DNA of 64,000 nt from Chaetomium olivaceum. Lineage: Eukaryota > Ascomycota > Sordariomycetes > Sordariales > Chaetomiaceae. The notes under the pieces were generated by a model that was not told the origin of the DNA, did not search any database, and saw only the letters and a program-made list of their open reading frames with translations. Position numbers and translations under genes: made by a program. The stretch spans positions 1 to 64,000 of the forward strand of contig JAYWVB010000041.1 in NCBI GenBank assembly GCA_039881045.1, read 5' to 3'. Shown piece by piece: positions 55,100 to 64,000 of the stretch. How positions within the stretch are numbered: position 1 is the first letter of the stretch; each line of letters starts with the position of its first letter.

Positions 55100-58000
55100 C
55101 TAACCTTCCTTGGTGTTGACCGTTCCCATCTTCCTGACTTCCTTCGCACCCTCCATTGCACGCCTTTCCTCTACCAGGGTCTGTACATCCACCAGTCCTA
55201 GCATCTCCCTGAAGCTCTCGAACGGCGCCTGGAATAGCGCCTTCGTCAAACCGTCCGCCATCATCTGGGCGCTCCTCGTATACCGCACCTGAATGCGGTT
55301 GTGTTCGACCTCCTGACGCAGCCAATGGTTGTGGATGTCCACATGACGAAGATTGGTCTTCAGTGTGGCGATCTCCTGCGTCACTAGTCGAATCGTCTGC
55401 GTGTTGTCGCACTCGATCGTGACGCGACTGTCGTCAAGACTGACTCCTAGTTCGTTGACAAGGCGACTGACAAATAGGGCCTCCTTAGCTGCCTGTGCCA
55501 ACGCCAGGAGCTCTGCCTCAGTTGTGGATGTAGTGACTGTCTCCTGCTTGTTGGCGCGCCATCCGATTAGGCCGCCGAACAACTTAATGGCGTATGCTTG
55601 ACTGCTCTTGCGATCTACTGAGTTATCCGCAAAGGAGGCATCGCTGGCGACCTGCATGTCGTTTCTACCGCCCAGTTGCAGGGCCAGGAACCGAGTGTTG
55701 AACAGGTAGTCCAGGGCCCGGTCCGCGGCTCTCTGGTGCTGTCCTCCTGGGTTGAGTAGGTGCCTCGCCAGCCTTGAAGCTGCGAACGCTGTGTCAGGGC
55801 GAGTGATTACCACAGCGTACAACACTGAGCCGACCTTGCGTTGGTAGGTGCGTATTTGTCTTGTCGTTGCGATGCCGTCGTATGGGAGCAGTTCATCCTT
55901 GCTCATTGGCGTTGACTTGCATGGTCTTGACTCGGCCAGGTTGATAATCTTCTCAAGGTACGATGCCTGCGACAGCCAGATCAAGCGCTTCTTGCGGTCG
56001 CGCAAGATCTCGATACCCAGGAACCACTCCAGGTTATGCCCACCCGTCAGTTGGTAACGATTGCCCAGTTGAACCATCGTCTTGAGCGCCTCTTGGCGCT
56101 GTTGGTTGCGGAACGCGATGACGATGTCATCCACGTAGAAGAAGATAATAACCCCATTCCTTGTAAATGCGCATGGTTCGTGGGGAACTGGCTTGAAGCC
56201 CAGGGTCTTGAGCGCCTGAGTGAGGGTCCTCTGCCAGAGCAATGGCGATCGTCGAAGGCCGTAGAGGGCTTTGTTGAGCTTGAGAATCGTACCGGTGCGA
56301 CGGTGCCCGGGCGGCATCTTCATGTAGACGTCTTCGTCCAGGGTGGCGTTGACAAAGGCGTTGACAGCGTCGTATTGCAACAGTTCGAGGTCAAACCGGG
56401 CGGCAATCGCCATCACGGTCCTGAACGACCTTCCTGCGAGTGTCGCCGCGTAGTTGCTTTCTGCGGCGTGTCGGAACTGTTGATCGCCTCGAACAACTAG
56501 TCGCGCCTTCGCCTTCTGGTATCTACCATGCTTATCAAACTTGTAGACGTAGACCCATCGACAGTCTAGTATCTGGTGCCCCTTGACCTGTGGATGGTTA
56601 CGGCTGATCTCGAACCAAGACTTCATCTGTTCATGGCCTTTGAGGTGGGATAACTCAGCTTGTTTGAACTCCTCCCCCATAGGGTGGTTATCCAGTTCGT
56701 CATGCCTGTTTGGCGGTGCGGGTAGTTCGCTCCTATGGATGCGCTCCCTACGACGTAATCGTCGTTCGACTTCGCTACGCGTAAGCCGGCTGCCGTGCTC
56801 CGTAACCACCACACTCGCCCTCGTTCCGGCGTGGAAGGCGCCTCTCCAGCAGTCTGCGAGGGTAACCTCCGTTCTCAGATCTGATGCCATACCGCTTTGG
56901 AGAGCTCCCTTGCCTGTCTCGCGGGGTTGAACAGCTCGAACAGGGTTGATTGCTCCTTCAGCCTCTGAGAACGCCCCTGGCTGGCGGATTTCCTCGCTCG
57001 GCAGGTAGGCAGACCCGAACATCGCAGCCTCCAAGATGGCGGCTGGTGGAGATGGTGGCGGCGTTGGGAGGTACTGGATAGTATCCTTTCCCGGTTCTTG
57101 GGCACTTGTGGCAGTCTTTCCGTCTTCCCTATCGTTCTCTGCGATGGCTTCAGTGTTTCGTACACTGGCATCGACGCTCTGCACGTCGGCATCAGGGCTC
57201 TGCACCCCGGCATCAGTGTTTCGTACACTGGCATCAGGGCTCTGCACCCCGGCATCAGGGCTCTGCACCCCGGCATCAGGGCTCTGCACCCCGGCATCAG
57301 GGCTCTGCACCCCGGCATCAGGGCTCTGCACCCTGGTCGGGAGTGGGTTCATCATGTGACTGGGAATGCGTGCGACGGGTATGTACCCTGGCGTATTGGC
57401 GCTGTCTTCGTCTTGTTGATACGTCGTTTGGTCCACCCCCTGAGAGGTACTGGCGGGGGCTGTCCCTGTTATATTAGTGGCTGTTGGGAGTTCTAACTCA
57501 CGGATTAGAGTGGAAAGTTCTGCTGGGTCAACATCGCGAAGATCATCGCGGATCTCTTCTACATCGCCATTGAAGACTTCCTCTTCGTTGAAGATCACGT
57601 CGCGCGTATGGATAACCTTGTTGAGGACTGGGTTCCAGATACGGTACGTGTTGGAGGATTGGTATCCGATCAGGAACCCTACCCACGCACGTGGGTGGAA
57701 CCTCTTGAGCCTGTCCTTCTTTTGTAGCGCTTTGGTAGTCATCGCGTACGCCTTGCAGCCGAAGACTCGAAGATGGGCTAGATCTGGCTTGCGATGTTCT
57801 TCTGGCTTTGAGTGGAACAGCTCGAATGGCGTTTTCCAGCCCAATCGACTGCGTGGCGTGCGGTTAAGGAGGTAAATCGCCGTCGTAACGATCTCCCTCC
57901 ACAGGAAGGCAGGCAGCTTCGCAGAGTCGCGCATCGCGTTGGCTTTCTCTTTGACCACACCCCCTGAGCGCTCGGCGCCGCCATTGAGATCTTGCGTATG

Positions 58001-58999
58001 CGGCGGCGAGGGCTCGACCTTGATATGCCTGTCTTCCTCAAGGTAACGCGTTACCCGTGGCTTTTGCGTCTTCATCTCGTTGTCCATTTCCACGGCGCGG
58101 ACCTTGATGCCGTACTGCGTCTCAAGCATGCCGAAGGCGTGTTTAATAGTGTCGATGAGTGTGTCGGACCTCCTGTCTTGGAGGTAGTAATCCCAGCAGT
58201 ACCCGGTTACGCGGCAGGTAAACAGCATTAGGGAGTTGAACTTATCCGGGTCTTCCTCCCAGTCGTGGAAATCGATAGCAATCTTCTCGCCTGGACCGTA
58301 TAGCGTAAGGTCTCGCTTCTGGCGTCGCTTCTGGCGCTTGAGCTTCGCCTTAGCGCAGGAGTCGCATTGAGCCGTCGTAACGCCCTTGATTCGCACGCCT
58401 TTGGTACTGTTGACTAAGTGTTCGAGGGTTCCCGCGCCGGGGTGGCCCATTCGAAGATGCCAGCGGAGAGCTTCCTGCTTATCCGGGCGCCGCTCGGTCC
58501 AAGAGTTGTAGCGGTTTCGCCGTACGTGGAAGGCAGCCCTGTCGAGGTCAGGAGCCACGTATTCAACGACATACTGCTCGTAGCGTTCTTCAACAACGCC
58601 GAGGATAGTGCCGTCTTGCTTCCTGAGTCGTGTTTCCTTAGGACGCGTGTCCCACCAAATGCCTTGTTCGCGTAACACTCTCAACGACACCAAGTTGGTA
58701 GCGAGCTCTGGTACAAAGGCGACATCTTGTAGTCGTAGGATGGTCTTGTGGCCTTGTAGGGTAGTGACACTGATGTCCACATCCCCATAGCCATGGATTC
58801 GGAGTCTTCCTTCTCCCGCCCATAGTTGGTCGTCAGGCGGCGCGGTGCGGAAGTTGTTGAAGCGACTGATTTGATTGAACACGTGTATACTTGCTCCCGA
58901 ATCGAGGATCGCGGAGTTCCTCAGTGGGTATCCAACGGTTGCGAATACCGCCTTAAGCGTCAGGAATATCGCGCTGATCCGCGGTTGGGAGGCCGCGTG
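55100..58999 (-). CDS. copia Pol (protease, integrase, reverse transcriptase, RNase H)
   Basis: 1299 codons open without interruption, in frame with the preceding Gag part across one TGA. Protease: ILDSGASIHV. Integrase: zinc-binding HLRMGHPG...CDSCAKAK, catalytic Asp in IAIDFHDWE, Asp in AVEMDNEM and Glu in LNGGAERSGG. A hypervariable linker contains seven-residue repeats QSPDAGV. Reverse transcriptase: LLQYDAVNAFVNATLDEDVY, KALYGLRRSPLLWQ and the YVDD box in IIFFYVDDIVIAF. RNase H: VASDASFADNSVDRKSSQAY, TTSTTEAELLALAQA and HVDIHNHWLRQEV. All catalytic residues I can check are present, so Pol looks functional. Confidence 0.95.
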   Translation of the reverse strand, partial: HAASQPRISAIFLTLKAVFATVGYPLRNSAILDSGASIHVFNQISRFNNFRTAPPDDQLWAGEGRLRIHGYGDVDISVTTLQGHKTILRLQDVAFVPELATNLVSLRVLREQGIWWDTRPKETRLRKQDGTILGVVEERYEQYVVEYVAPDLDRAAFHVRRNRYNSWTERRPDKQEALRWHLRMGHPGAGTLEHLVNSTKGVRIKGVTTAQCDSCAKAKLKRQKRRQKRDLTLYGPGEKIAIDFHDWEEDPDKFNSLMLFTCRVTGYCWDYYLQDRRSDTLIDTIKHAFGMLETQYGIKVRAVEMDNEMKTQKPRVTRYLEEDRHIKVEPSPPHTQDLNGGAERSGGVVKEKANAMRDSAKLPAFLWREIVTTAIYLLNRTPRSRLGWKTPFELFHSKPEEHRKPDLAHLRVFGCKAYAMTTKALQKKDRLKRFHPRAWVGFLIGYQSSNTYRIWNPVLNKVIHTRDVIFNEEEVFNGDVEEIRDDLRDVDPAELSTLIRELELPTATNITGTAPASTSQGVDQTTYQQDEDSANTPGYIPVARIPSHMMNPLPTRVQSPDAGVQSPDAGVQSPDAGVQSPDAGVQSPDASVRNTDAGVQSPDADVQSVDASVRNTEAIAENDREDGKTATSAQEPGKDTIQYLPTPPPSPPAAILEAAMFGSAYLPSEEIRQPGAFSEAEGAINPVRAVQPRETGKGALQSGMASDLRTEVTLADCWRGAFHAGTRASVVVTEHGSRLTRSEVERRLRRRERIHRSELPAPPNRHDELDNHPMGEEFKQAELSHLKGHEQMKSWFEISRNHPQVKGHQILDCRWVYVYKFDKHGRYQKAKARLVVRGDQQFRHAAESNYAATLAGRSFRTVMAIAARFDLELLQYDAVNAFVNATLDEDVYMKMPPGHRRTGTILKLNKALYGLRRSPLLWQRTLTQALKTLGFKPVPHEPCAFTRNGVIIFFYVDDIVIAFRNQQRQEALKTMVQLGNRYQLTGGHNLEWFLGIEILRDRKKRLIWLSQASYLEKIINLAESRPCKSTPMSKDELLPYDGIATTRQIRTYQRKVGSVLYAVVITRPDTAFAASRLARHLLNPGGQHQRAADRALDYLFNTRFLALQLGGRNDMQVASDASFADNSVDRKSSQAYAIKLFGGLIGWRANKQETVTTSTTEAELLALAQAAKEALFVSRLVNELGVSLDDSRVTIECDNTQTIRLVTQEIATLKTNLRHVDIHNHWLRQEVEHNRIQVRYTRSAQMMADGLTKALFQAPFESFREMLGLVDVQTLVEERRAMEGAKEVRKMGTVNTKEG
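57178..57335 (-). repeat. 21-nt coding minisatellite in the pol linker
   Basis: Seven or more copies of a 21-nt unit (GCTCTGCACCCCGGCATCAGG on +) encode the heptad QSPDAGV, with variants SVRNTDA and DVQSVDA. It lies between integrase and reverse transcriptase, where length variation is tolerated. Four adjacent units are identical. Confidence 0.9.
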
Positions 59000-59523
59000 T
59001 CAATGGTTATCTTCCTTAAGGATTCCCCGGCGAGGTGGCTCCTCGATTTTGACGCGCTTCCGTAGTTGTTCAACGCGACGCTTGAGGTCTGAGTCGGCTT
59101 CCAGGCGCTTCTTTGCCTCGTACGAGACTCGCGATGGTGGCGGTCCCAGATGGGTTGGTCTCTGTTCTGGGAAGACGTACCAGCAGTTGTCGATTGTATG
59201 TGGGCGGTCACAGACAGGGCATCCTGACTTGGAGCCTCCTGTATACCGCCTCTTGCGGTCCAAACTGCGGTTGCGGTCTGGGCCGCGGCGAGCGCTGGGA
59301 CTGCGGTTTCGTCCTTTGTCGTATGGACTCCTGGTGCGGTCCCGACGCTGGCGATCGTGGCTTCGTTCGCGGCGTGGTAGCTCCCGACTGTGGTAGTCGT
59401 CCTCTTCCTGGTCCGCGTAGCTTAGAAATGCTCCCTTGGCGATAGTTCGACCTCTTTGGTTAGTCGATTCAGTGACTCGGATTCGCTCGCTCAAGTCCCT
59501 AACCACCTTCAAGGCATCCATCT
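59000..59523 (-). CDS. copia Gag, nucleocapsid part with zinc knuckle
   Basis: The frame is open from 59701, and its first good Met (MDALKVVRDLSERIRVTES) is at 59523, only 8 nt after the capsid stop. It encodes an Arg/Asp/Ser-rich basic region and a zinc-knuckle-like CPVCDRPHTIDNC (C-X2-C-X3-H-X4-C). It ends in a single TGA (59000-59002) that lies in the same frame as pol. Whether expression uses +1 frameshifting, reinitiation or an undamaged ancestral frame cannot be told from one copy. Confidence 0.7.
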
Positions 59524-59531
59524 TTCCTCCA

Positions 59532-60449
59532 TCAATTGTATCCTGATGTGTGTGTGTAGTACGATTCGCTCCAATGGCCGTATCCCACGTCCTTGATGGC
59601 CATCTCCAGGTCCCTCCACCAGAACCGAGAGTTAAGTGCGGAGGGTACGTCCTCCTTGTTGGCGGCAAGAAGGGCGGTCTCCCACTCTTTGAGCCAAGCA
59701 AGCATACCCTCCTTCGGTTTGCGACTCAGAGGCTTGCATGCGGCGTTGAGCCTGTCAATGGCGACACGCTGGGCCTGTACGTCATTGGCGCCTGCGCGCT
59801 TCTTGAGCGCATCGTACCATTCGTGGATCTCTTTGTCGGCGTCGCATGCGGCGTTGAAGATGTGGGTAGACACGTGTTTCTCGACCCATGCCTTAAGGTC
59901 GGCTACCTGAGTGACCTGCTTGTCCCACAACCCGTAGTCGAATCGGTAATTGGCCATGTCGGAGTTGTACGCGGCGCGGGCATCAGCAGTCATCTCCTGG
60001 ATCGACGTAGGCGGTACCCCTCTGTCCACATCTTCCACCAGGAAGGCCGACGCCGACAGTGTGGCCCGGGTGGACTCGCTGTCGGTAGCGGTTAAGGCCG
60101 TGCCGCTTGCTTGGCCAGCGGGGTTCCGACCGGCTGACCGCGTATTCATCCGTTCGGCTGGCGCGCGCAGGAGGCGCTTGTCGTACTGGTCGTATTGTGG
60201 CTTGTCTGGTTCCGTCAGGAACTGGCCGTACTTGGGTCCGCCTGGTTTGATGTAGTCCCATAGGCGGCTCGCGACGGCCTTGCTGGTAAATCTTCGGTCC
60301 CACGCCTTCCAATCTTCGGGGCCGTTGAGCGTGATGGCGTTGTCGGTCATGTCGGCAGCGATGTTGTCGTGTTCGTCGGGGCGGACGGTTCGTCGTCGTA
60401 GCTGGTTTTCCTGACCACAAGGTCGATATCCAAAGACTCCCGGAAGCAA
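59532..60449 (-). CDS. copia Gag, capsid part
   Basis: An open frame of 305 codons; the likely start is an internal Met such as MTDNAITLNGPEDWKAWDRR. The region ITLNGPEDWKAWDRRF and LNAACKPLSRKPKEGMLAWL is typical of copia capsids (retrotrans_gag-like). It ends at a TGA beside the start of the next frame, which holds the zinc-knuckle part. The two frames overlap between 59532 and 59701, offset by +1. Confidence 0.8.
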   Translation of the reverse strand: MLPGVFGYRPCGQENQLRRRTVRPDEHDNIAADMTDNAITLNGPEDWKAWDRRFTSKAVASRLWDYIKPGGPKYGQFLTEPDKPQYDQYDKRLLRAPAERMNTRSAGRNPAGQASGTALTATDSESTRATLSASAFLVEDVDRGVPPTSIQEMTADARAAYNSDMANYRFDYGLWDKQVTQVADLKAWVEKHVSTHIFNAACDADKEIHEWYDALKKRAGANDVQAQRVAIDRLNAACKPLSRKPKEGMLAWLKEWETALLAANKEDVPSALNSRFWWRDLEMAIKDVGYGHWSESYYTHTSGYN

Positions 60450-60451
60450 GT

Positions 60452-60469
60452 GCTAACCGGGCTCATAAC
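60452..60469 (-). other. probable primer binding site, half-tRNA(iMet) type
   Basis: Directly inside the 5' LTR, the + strand reads GCTAACCGGGCTCATAAC. Its end GGGCTCATAAC equals the anticodon stem-loop of initiator tRNA-Met. Drosophila copia and some fungal elements prime from such an internally cleaved half-tRNA instead of the CCA end. Confidence 0.6.
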
Positions 60470-60730
60470 TGTTGGAAAACCCACAGCCACGGATACCGAG
60501 ATGGGACAGTCAAACGTAGTGAAAACAGTGTAATTACGGCCAGTTGAGCCAATTGATGGTCAACTACTGCAGTGCAACCGTCGTGATGTCTGTGTCTGGT
60601 TCAAACAGCTGTGTGCGGGCATCTGACCCTGAAAAATACCGCATCTGGTCCCCTGGGTCCACCTCGGGGGTTTGATTACGCCTTGGCGACCACACGCCAA
60701 AGGCGTGGTCCTAACCTTGTAATCTTGACA
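60470..60730 (-). repeat. 5' LTR (element orientation)
   Basis: Identical by eye to 54791-55052 apart from a one-base difference in a G run. Being the 5' LTR it should drive transcription leftward. Confidence 0.97.
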
Positions 60731-60735
60731 GTACT

Positions 60736-61106
60736 AAACAGCTTTGGCGTTTTTTTAGTTAGTAATCGTTACTAGAGTTTGCTACAAGTTCAATAGCCTA
60801 TATACAATTTTGGGAATGTAATGGAAGAAGCCGAGGGAAACGAATCGGCGGCCAAAACCCTCAGAACCAGTGTTGATTAAAAGCCCTTGCAAAACGCTAT
60901 CTAACCACACCACCTGCACCGAGGCGCGATCCGCAGCGCGGCTGCAGCGGGTGTGGAAAGAGAGGCAATCGCGGGCGCGCAGCCACCCTGAAAATCTCTT
61001 CCGCCAACGCACAGACCAACAAGCTACCCGGCCCACCCACAGTTGCCCGGACAACCACGCCACCGCGAACCCTCGACACCGCCCCTGAACCCCTAAGTGG
61101 GACACG
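60736..61106. other. spacer / probable 5' UTR of the LINE
   Basis: GC content rises sharply from about 60900 on, suggesting that the LINE 5' UTR begins in this stretch. The exact 5' end cannot be fixed without other copies. Confidence 0.4.
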
Positions 61107-62389
61107 ATGGCCGGCCCTGCTCCTTCAGCCCGAAGGCGAGGAAGGGGACTAGAGCAGTCCCGGCACCTACCCGGCCCCCCCACCCCGCCTCTCTCACCGC
61201 CGCCCTCCGACATGGAAGCTGTCAAGAGGCTCGTCGACGGACTGGTGGGACTGGCAAGCCCAGAGAGGAAAGGGGCAGCGAGGGGTATGGGACAGGACCT
61301 GCTAACAGCCTTCCACAAGATTTACAATGTGACCCAGAACCAAACCGGAAGCATCTCGCTGGCCAACATCCGCAAAGCGATGGCCGAGGAAATGAAGGCA
61401 GTCCTTTCTGAAACCCAGGATAAAAGGTCCTGGGCTGCAGTGGCCTCCCACGGAGCGGCCCCCCCCCCCCAGTCGGTGCCCAACACCCCAACAAAGATAG
61501 TGCCGACCCGCATAAACAAGGAGATCCTAGTCAAAGGCAGAGGAATGCCAGCCGATCTCGCCAAACGCACCCCACAAGAAACCATCCAGGCCGTCAACCG
61601 GGTGTCTATCAAGAAGGGAGCAGTTGCAGCCCGAAGGCTCCCCAGCGGCGACACGATCGTCACATTCCAGAGCGCGGGGGCAAGAGACTGGCACTCGACA
61701 AACACCAACTGGATCAAGGAGGCTTTTGGAGAGCAGGCCGTAGAGAGCAAGCGAACCTTTGCAGTGCTGCTCAAAGGCGTGTGGAAGAAGAACCTCCAAG
61801 GGGTCACCGAGGAGGAATTTGAAAAGGAAACTGGTCTACGCACAGTAGACAAGGTGAAGTTCAGAATACCGAGACACAGGGAGGCGACCCGGGCAACAGT
61901 GCTAGTTGCTTTAACCTCCCAGGAGGAGGCACGCAAGGCGTGCGAGGAGGGAGTGAGTGATCTGGAGGGCTCAGCTACTGGACTGCGAGCCCTACTGGGC
62001 TGCCCTCAGCCCAACGCAGTGCTACAGGTGCTGGAAGTGGGGACATACGCAACATTATTGCAAGGCGACTCCACTGTGCCCGCGTTGCGGGACAAAGGCC
62101 CATGGGGAGGGCGGCAAGGATGGTGAGGCCCAGTGCCCTACTCACGGAGGCGAAACCCCGCTCCGATGCCCAGCCTGCGGGAGGAAGGCATCCGGCGTGG
62201 TCGGGAGAGTGTCCGGAGAAGTCGAAGACCCTCGCCAAGGCCAAGGAGGCCTACCAGTTCCGACCGCGGACATACGAAACCGCAGCCACGAACTCTACCA
62301 GCACGGCTCCCACGAGCGCTCCAGCGTTTAACTTCGAAGGCGACGAGAGGGACGACGAAAGCTATCAAGTGGTAGGCAGAAAAGGTTGA
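61107..62389 (+). CDS. LINE ORF1 (nucleic-acid chaperone), two frame breaks
   Basis: ATG 61107 (MAGPAPSARRRGRGLEQSRH). The middle part (KRSWAAVASHGAAPPP, RLPSGDTIVTFQSAGARDW, VVDKVKFRIPRHREAT-like RTVDKVKFRIPRHREA) is typical of Tad-group ORF1. In frame the protein should run into IWRAQLLDCEPYWAAL and zinc knuckles CYRCWKWGHTQHYC and CPRCGTKAHGEGG, but a tandem AGTG duplication at about 61951-61958 shifts the frame. A second shift (one extra G near 62179) separates LRCPACG from RHPAWSGECPEKSK. The last segment ends in YQVVGRKG and stop at 62389. The coding text is otherwise well preserved. Confidence 0.8.
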
Positions 62390-62653
62390 GAGGGAGACCG
62401 CCGAGTGTGGCTGCAGCCCAGCGCCAGGCTCTCTCAGACCCCCATCAGACCAGGATCAACTTCGGGGTGCCGAGGGTGCGATTCGCAAGCCCGATAGTCA
62501 GCGGTGTCGACACCGCCGCCCCGCCGCCCCGAGCACCCGAGCCGGCCACTGGACCAACGCCTGCCGCCCCCGCTAACCCCCCGGCTACTGCCACCCTGGA
62601 GCGCCGCGACGCTGAGGGAGACACTACGATGGACTCGATCACCGTCGCAGGCG

Positions 62654-64000
62654 ATGAAAATTAAAATCCTACTCTGGAACACCGAAGGAATCAAGCAAAC
62701 ACTGGAAGTTTTGCTGGAAGAGGCCAAATACGACCTCCTGGCGGTACAAGAACCGTGGATCAACAAGGAGACGAAGTCCACATACTGCCCCCGGAGCAGC
62801 AGATACCACCTGGTATACAAACTCGAGGGGCGGGCGGCGATATATGTAAGCAAAAGGTTTGAAATCAGGCAGTGGGACTCCGAAGCCACGGAGAATTGGT
62901 GTCGCGTGTGGTTTCCAGAGGCGGACCTTGGCGGAGAAGGTCGCGGATTCGAGCTTTGGTCCATCTACAACCCTCCCGGCGGTGAGAACGTGCCGAGAGC
63001 CCTCCAAGGGCGGCAAAGGCCGAGCCACCCGGTGGTGCTAGCAGGGGACTTCAACCTAAAGCACCCACTGTGGGACGAGTTTGGACGCTACGACAGGAAA
63101 TCCGAAGACCTATTGAAGCTGAGTTCCCTGTGGGACCTCACCATCAGGACGCCAAAAGGGGCGGCAACGCGAGCCCCTCAAGGGCGGCAGCGAGGCCGCC
63201 CGTCAACCATTGACCACTTCTGGACGTCAGAAAACCTCCAAACAGTATACTACGGAGAAGAGTGTCGTGGAAAGTCGGACCACTACCCACAGGTGCTCGA
63301 GGTTGGGGGAGGGCATGGGCCGAGGCCAACCCAACCAGACGGCTGGGCCTGGAAGAAGATGGACAAGGAGAGGGTGAAGGCTGAATCAACGTTACTGTGC
63401 AAGGCTATGGGACTCACAGACCCGGGACCGAACGGGCTACTGGCCAGGATCCGAACAGTCGAGGGCCTTGACAGAGCTTTCGACAGCCTGGTTGGGTGGC
63501 TCACCTGGGTCGCAGGGGAAAGTACTCCGCGGAAGAAGGGAAGCTGCGGCTATAGCTCTCCTTGGTGGACTGCGGAGGTGCAACAGGCCGCCCGGGAGGC
63601 CCGGAGGGCAGAAAGGCTGGCGAAGGAGACTCGGGCAGAGTACTGTTGGGAGGAGCTCGGCGAAAGGCTCAAGGACCTTGCCAGAACAACGCGAGAAGCG
63701 CGGACGAGGGCTTGGAGGAACAATCTGCAGGACGCAAGCGAGGCAGAGAAGCCTGACCGGATCTGGAGACTGGAAAGATGGGCTAGGCTACGGAGCTTTT
63801 TGCCGCCCGAACCACCGAGGCTACCGGCATTTAAGGACTCGTCCGGGCGGGTAACAGCCGAAACGCATGATCAGAAGGCAAGCGCACTGGCCGAGAGGTT
63901 CTTCCCGGACCCTCCGGCCAACCTACCGGACGTGGAAGACCAAGCCTTCCTGGGCAGCTGGAACCCGGGCTTCGACGTCTCTCAGGCAGTGACACCGACC
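62654..64000 (+). CDS. LINE ORF2, endonuclease part (partial, runs off the window)
   Basis: Open for 449 codons from ATG 62654 to the last base, with no stop. The N-terminal endonuclease/exonuclease/phosphatase domain is clear: KILLWNTEGIKQTLEVLLEE, DLLAVQEPWINKE, VVLAGDFNLKHPLWDEF (GDFN), STIDHFWTSENL and the catalytic KSDHYP (SDH). A linker with WKKMDKERVKAES and SPWWTAEVQQAAREARRAER follows, the usual path into the reverse transcriptase, which lies beyond the window. The endonuclease nicks target DNA to prime reverse transcription. The part seen is intact. Confidence 0.9.
   Translation, partial: MKIKILLWNTEGIKQTLEVLLEEAKYDLLAVQEPWINKETKSTYCPRSSRYHLVYKLEGRAAIYVSKRFEIRQWDSEATENWCRVWFPEADLGGEGRGFELWSIYNPPGGENVPRALQGRQRPSHPVVLAGDFNLKHPLWDEFGRYDRKSEDLLKLSSLWDLTIRTPKGAATRAPQGRQRGRPSTIDHFWTSENLQTVYYGEECRGKSDHYPQVLEVGGGHGPRPTQPDGWAWKKMDKERVKAESTLLCKAMGLTDPGPNGLLARIRTVEGLDRAFDSLVGWLTWVAGESTPRKKGSCGYSSPWWTAEVQQAAREARRAERLAKETRAEYCWEELGERLKDLARTTREARTRAWRNNLQDASEAEKPDRIWRLERWARLRSFLPPEPPRLPAFKDSSGRVTAETHDQKASALAERFFPDPPANLPDVEDQAFLGSWNPGFDVSQAVTPT

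Larger units (their letters stand above)
54791..60730 (-). mobile_element. full-length Ty1/copia LTR retrotransposon (5.94 kb)
   Basis: Two LTRs of 262 and 261 bp flank gag and pol read from the - strand. The pol order protease, integrase, reverse transcriptase, RNase H is diagnostic for Ty1/copia. A 5-bp target duplication GTACT is present at 54786-54790 and 60731-60735. The LTRs differ only by one G in a G run, so insertion was recent. Confidence 0.97.
61107..64000 (+). mobile_element. non-LTR retrotransposon (LINE, Tad1-like), cut by the window edge
   Basis: Two consecutive frames on + match the LINE layout: an ORF1 with CCHC knuckles and an ORF2 beginning with an AP-endonuclease domain. 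Reverse transcriptase and 3' end lie beyond position 64000. The copia element sits immediately upstream, with its target duplication ending at 60735. Confidence 0.85.

Noticed and set aside
57178..57335. Regular repeats resembling a CRISPR array
   Set aside because: Units are contiguous with no variable spacers, lie inside pol and are multiples of three; it is a coding minisatellite in a eukaryote.
60782..61318. 178-codon - strand frame overlapping the LINE 5' region
   Set aside because: Antisense shadow of GC-rich LINE sequence; no domain and no splice context.
1..64000. tRNA, rRNA and snoRNA genes
   Set aside because: I scanned by eye for tRNA A/B boxes and found none with a convincing cloverleaf; the tRNA-iMet-like text at 60441-60469 is the retrotransposon primer site, not a gene.

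Overview
The window is nuclear DNA of a filamentous ascomycete. The short GT-AG introns with CTAAC-type branch points, the GC-rich coding sequence, the trifunctional trpC gene, and fungus-specific families (UstYa/DUF3328, FTA2, CorA-like, Fot/pogo, Tad-like LINE) point to a Sordariomycete. Sordariales is plausible, but no species call is possible from sequence alone.

Left part (1-24.5 kb) is mostly housekeeping: a frame-broken PTM1/GPR107-like membrane protein (+), an NDUFAF7-type mitochondrial methyltransferase (-), the ER SNARE USE1 (+), a BRCT+WGR-like protein (-), trpC (-) facing nucleoporin NUP192 (+) across a spacer with two perfect CPC1/Gcn4 sites, TIM9 (-), a hypusine-less eIF5A-like gene with an internal stop (-), an APH-fold phosphotransferase (-) and an FTA2-family protein (-).

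The middle part (26-38 kb) holds an unrecognised 356-aa protein, then what I consider the main find: a physical cluster for one nickel enzyme. It comprises urease (-), UreF (-), UreD (-) and, divergent from UreD, a NiCoT-type nickel permease (+). The transporter imports Ni2+, UreD/UreF (with UreG, not found here) load it, and urease uses it.

The right part (38-64 kb) is accessory and repeat-rich. It contains a GH18 chitinase relic, an AT-rich island, a CCCH zinc-finger gene with one premature stop, two related palindromic elements, a frame-disrupted CorA-like transporter gene, an intact pogo-like DNA transposon with perfect 47-bp compound inverted repeats, a SnoaL-like protein, a UstYa-family protein, a Nudix hydrolase, a secreted SH3b+NlpC/P60 protein, a full-length Ty1/copia element (near-identical LTRs, 5-bp target duplication), and a LINE running off the right edge.

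Several otherwise conserved genes carry small indels or single stop codons. I cannot tell from one sequence whether these are assembly errors or real lesions. Splice sites were assigned by eye from GT/AG, branch point, reading phase and family similarity.
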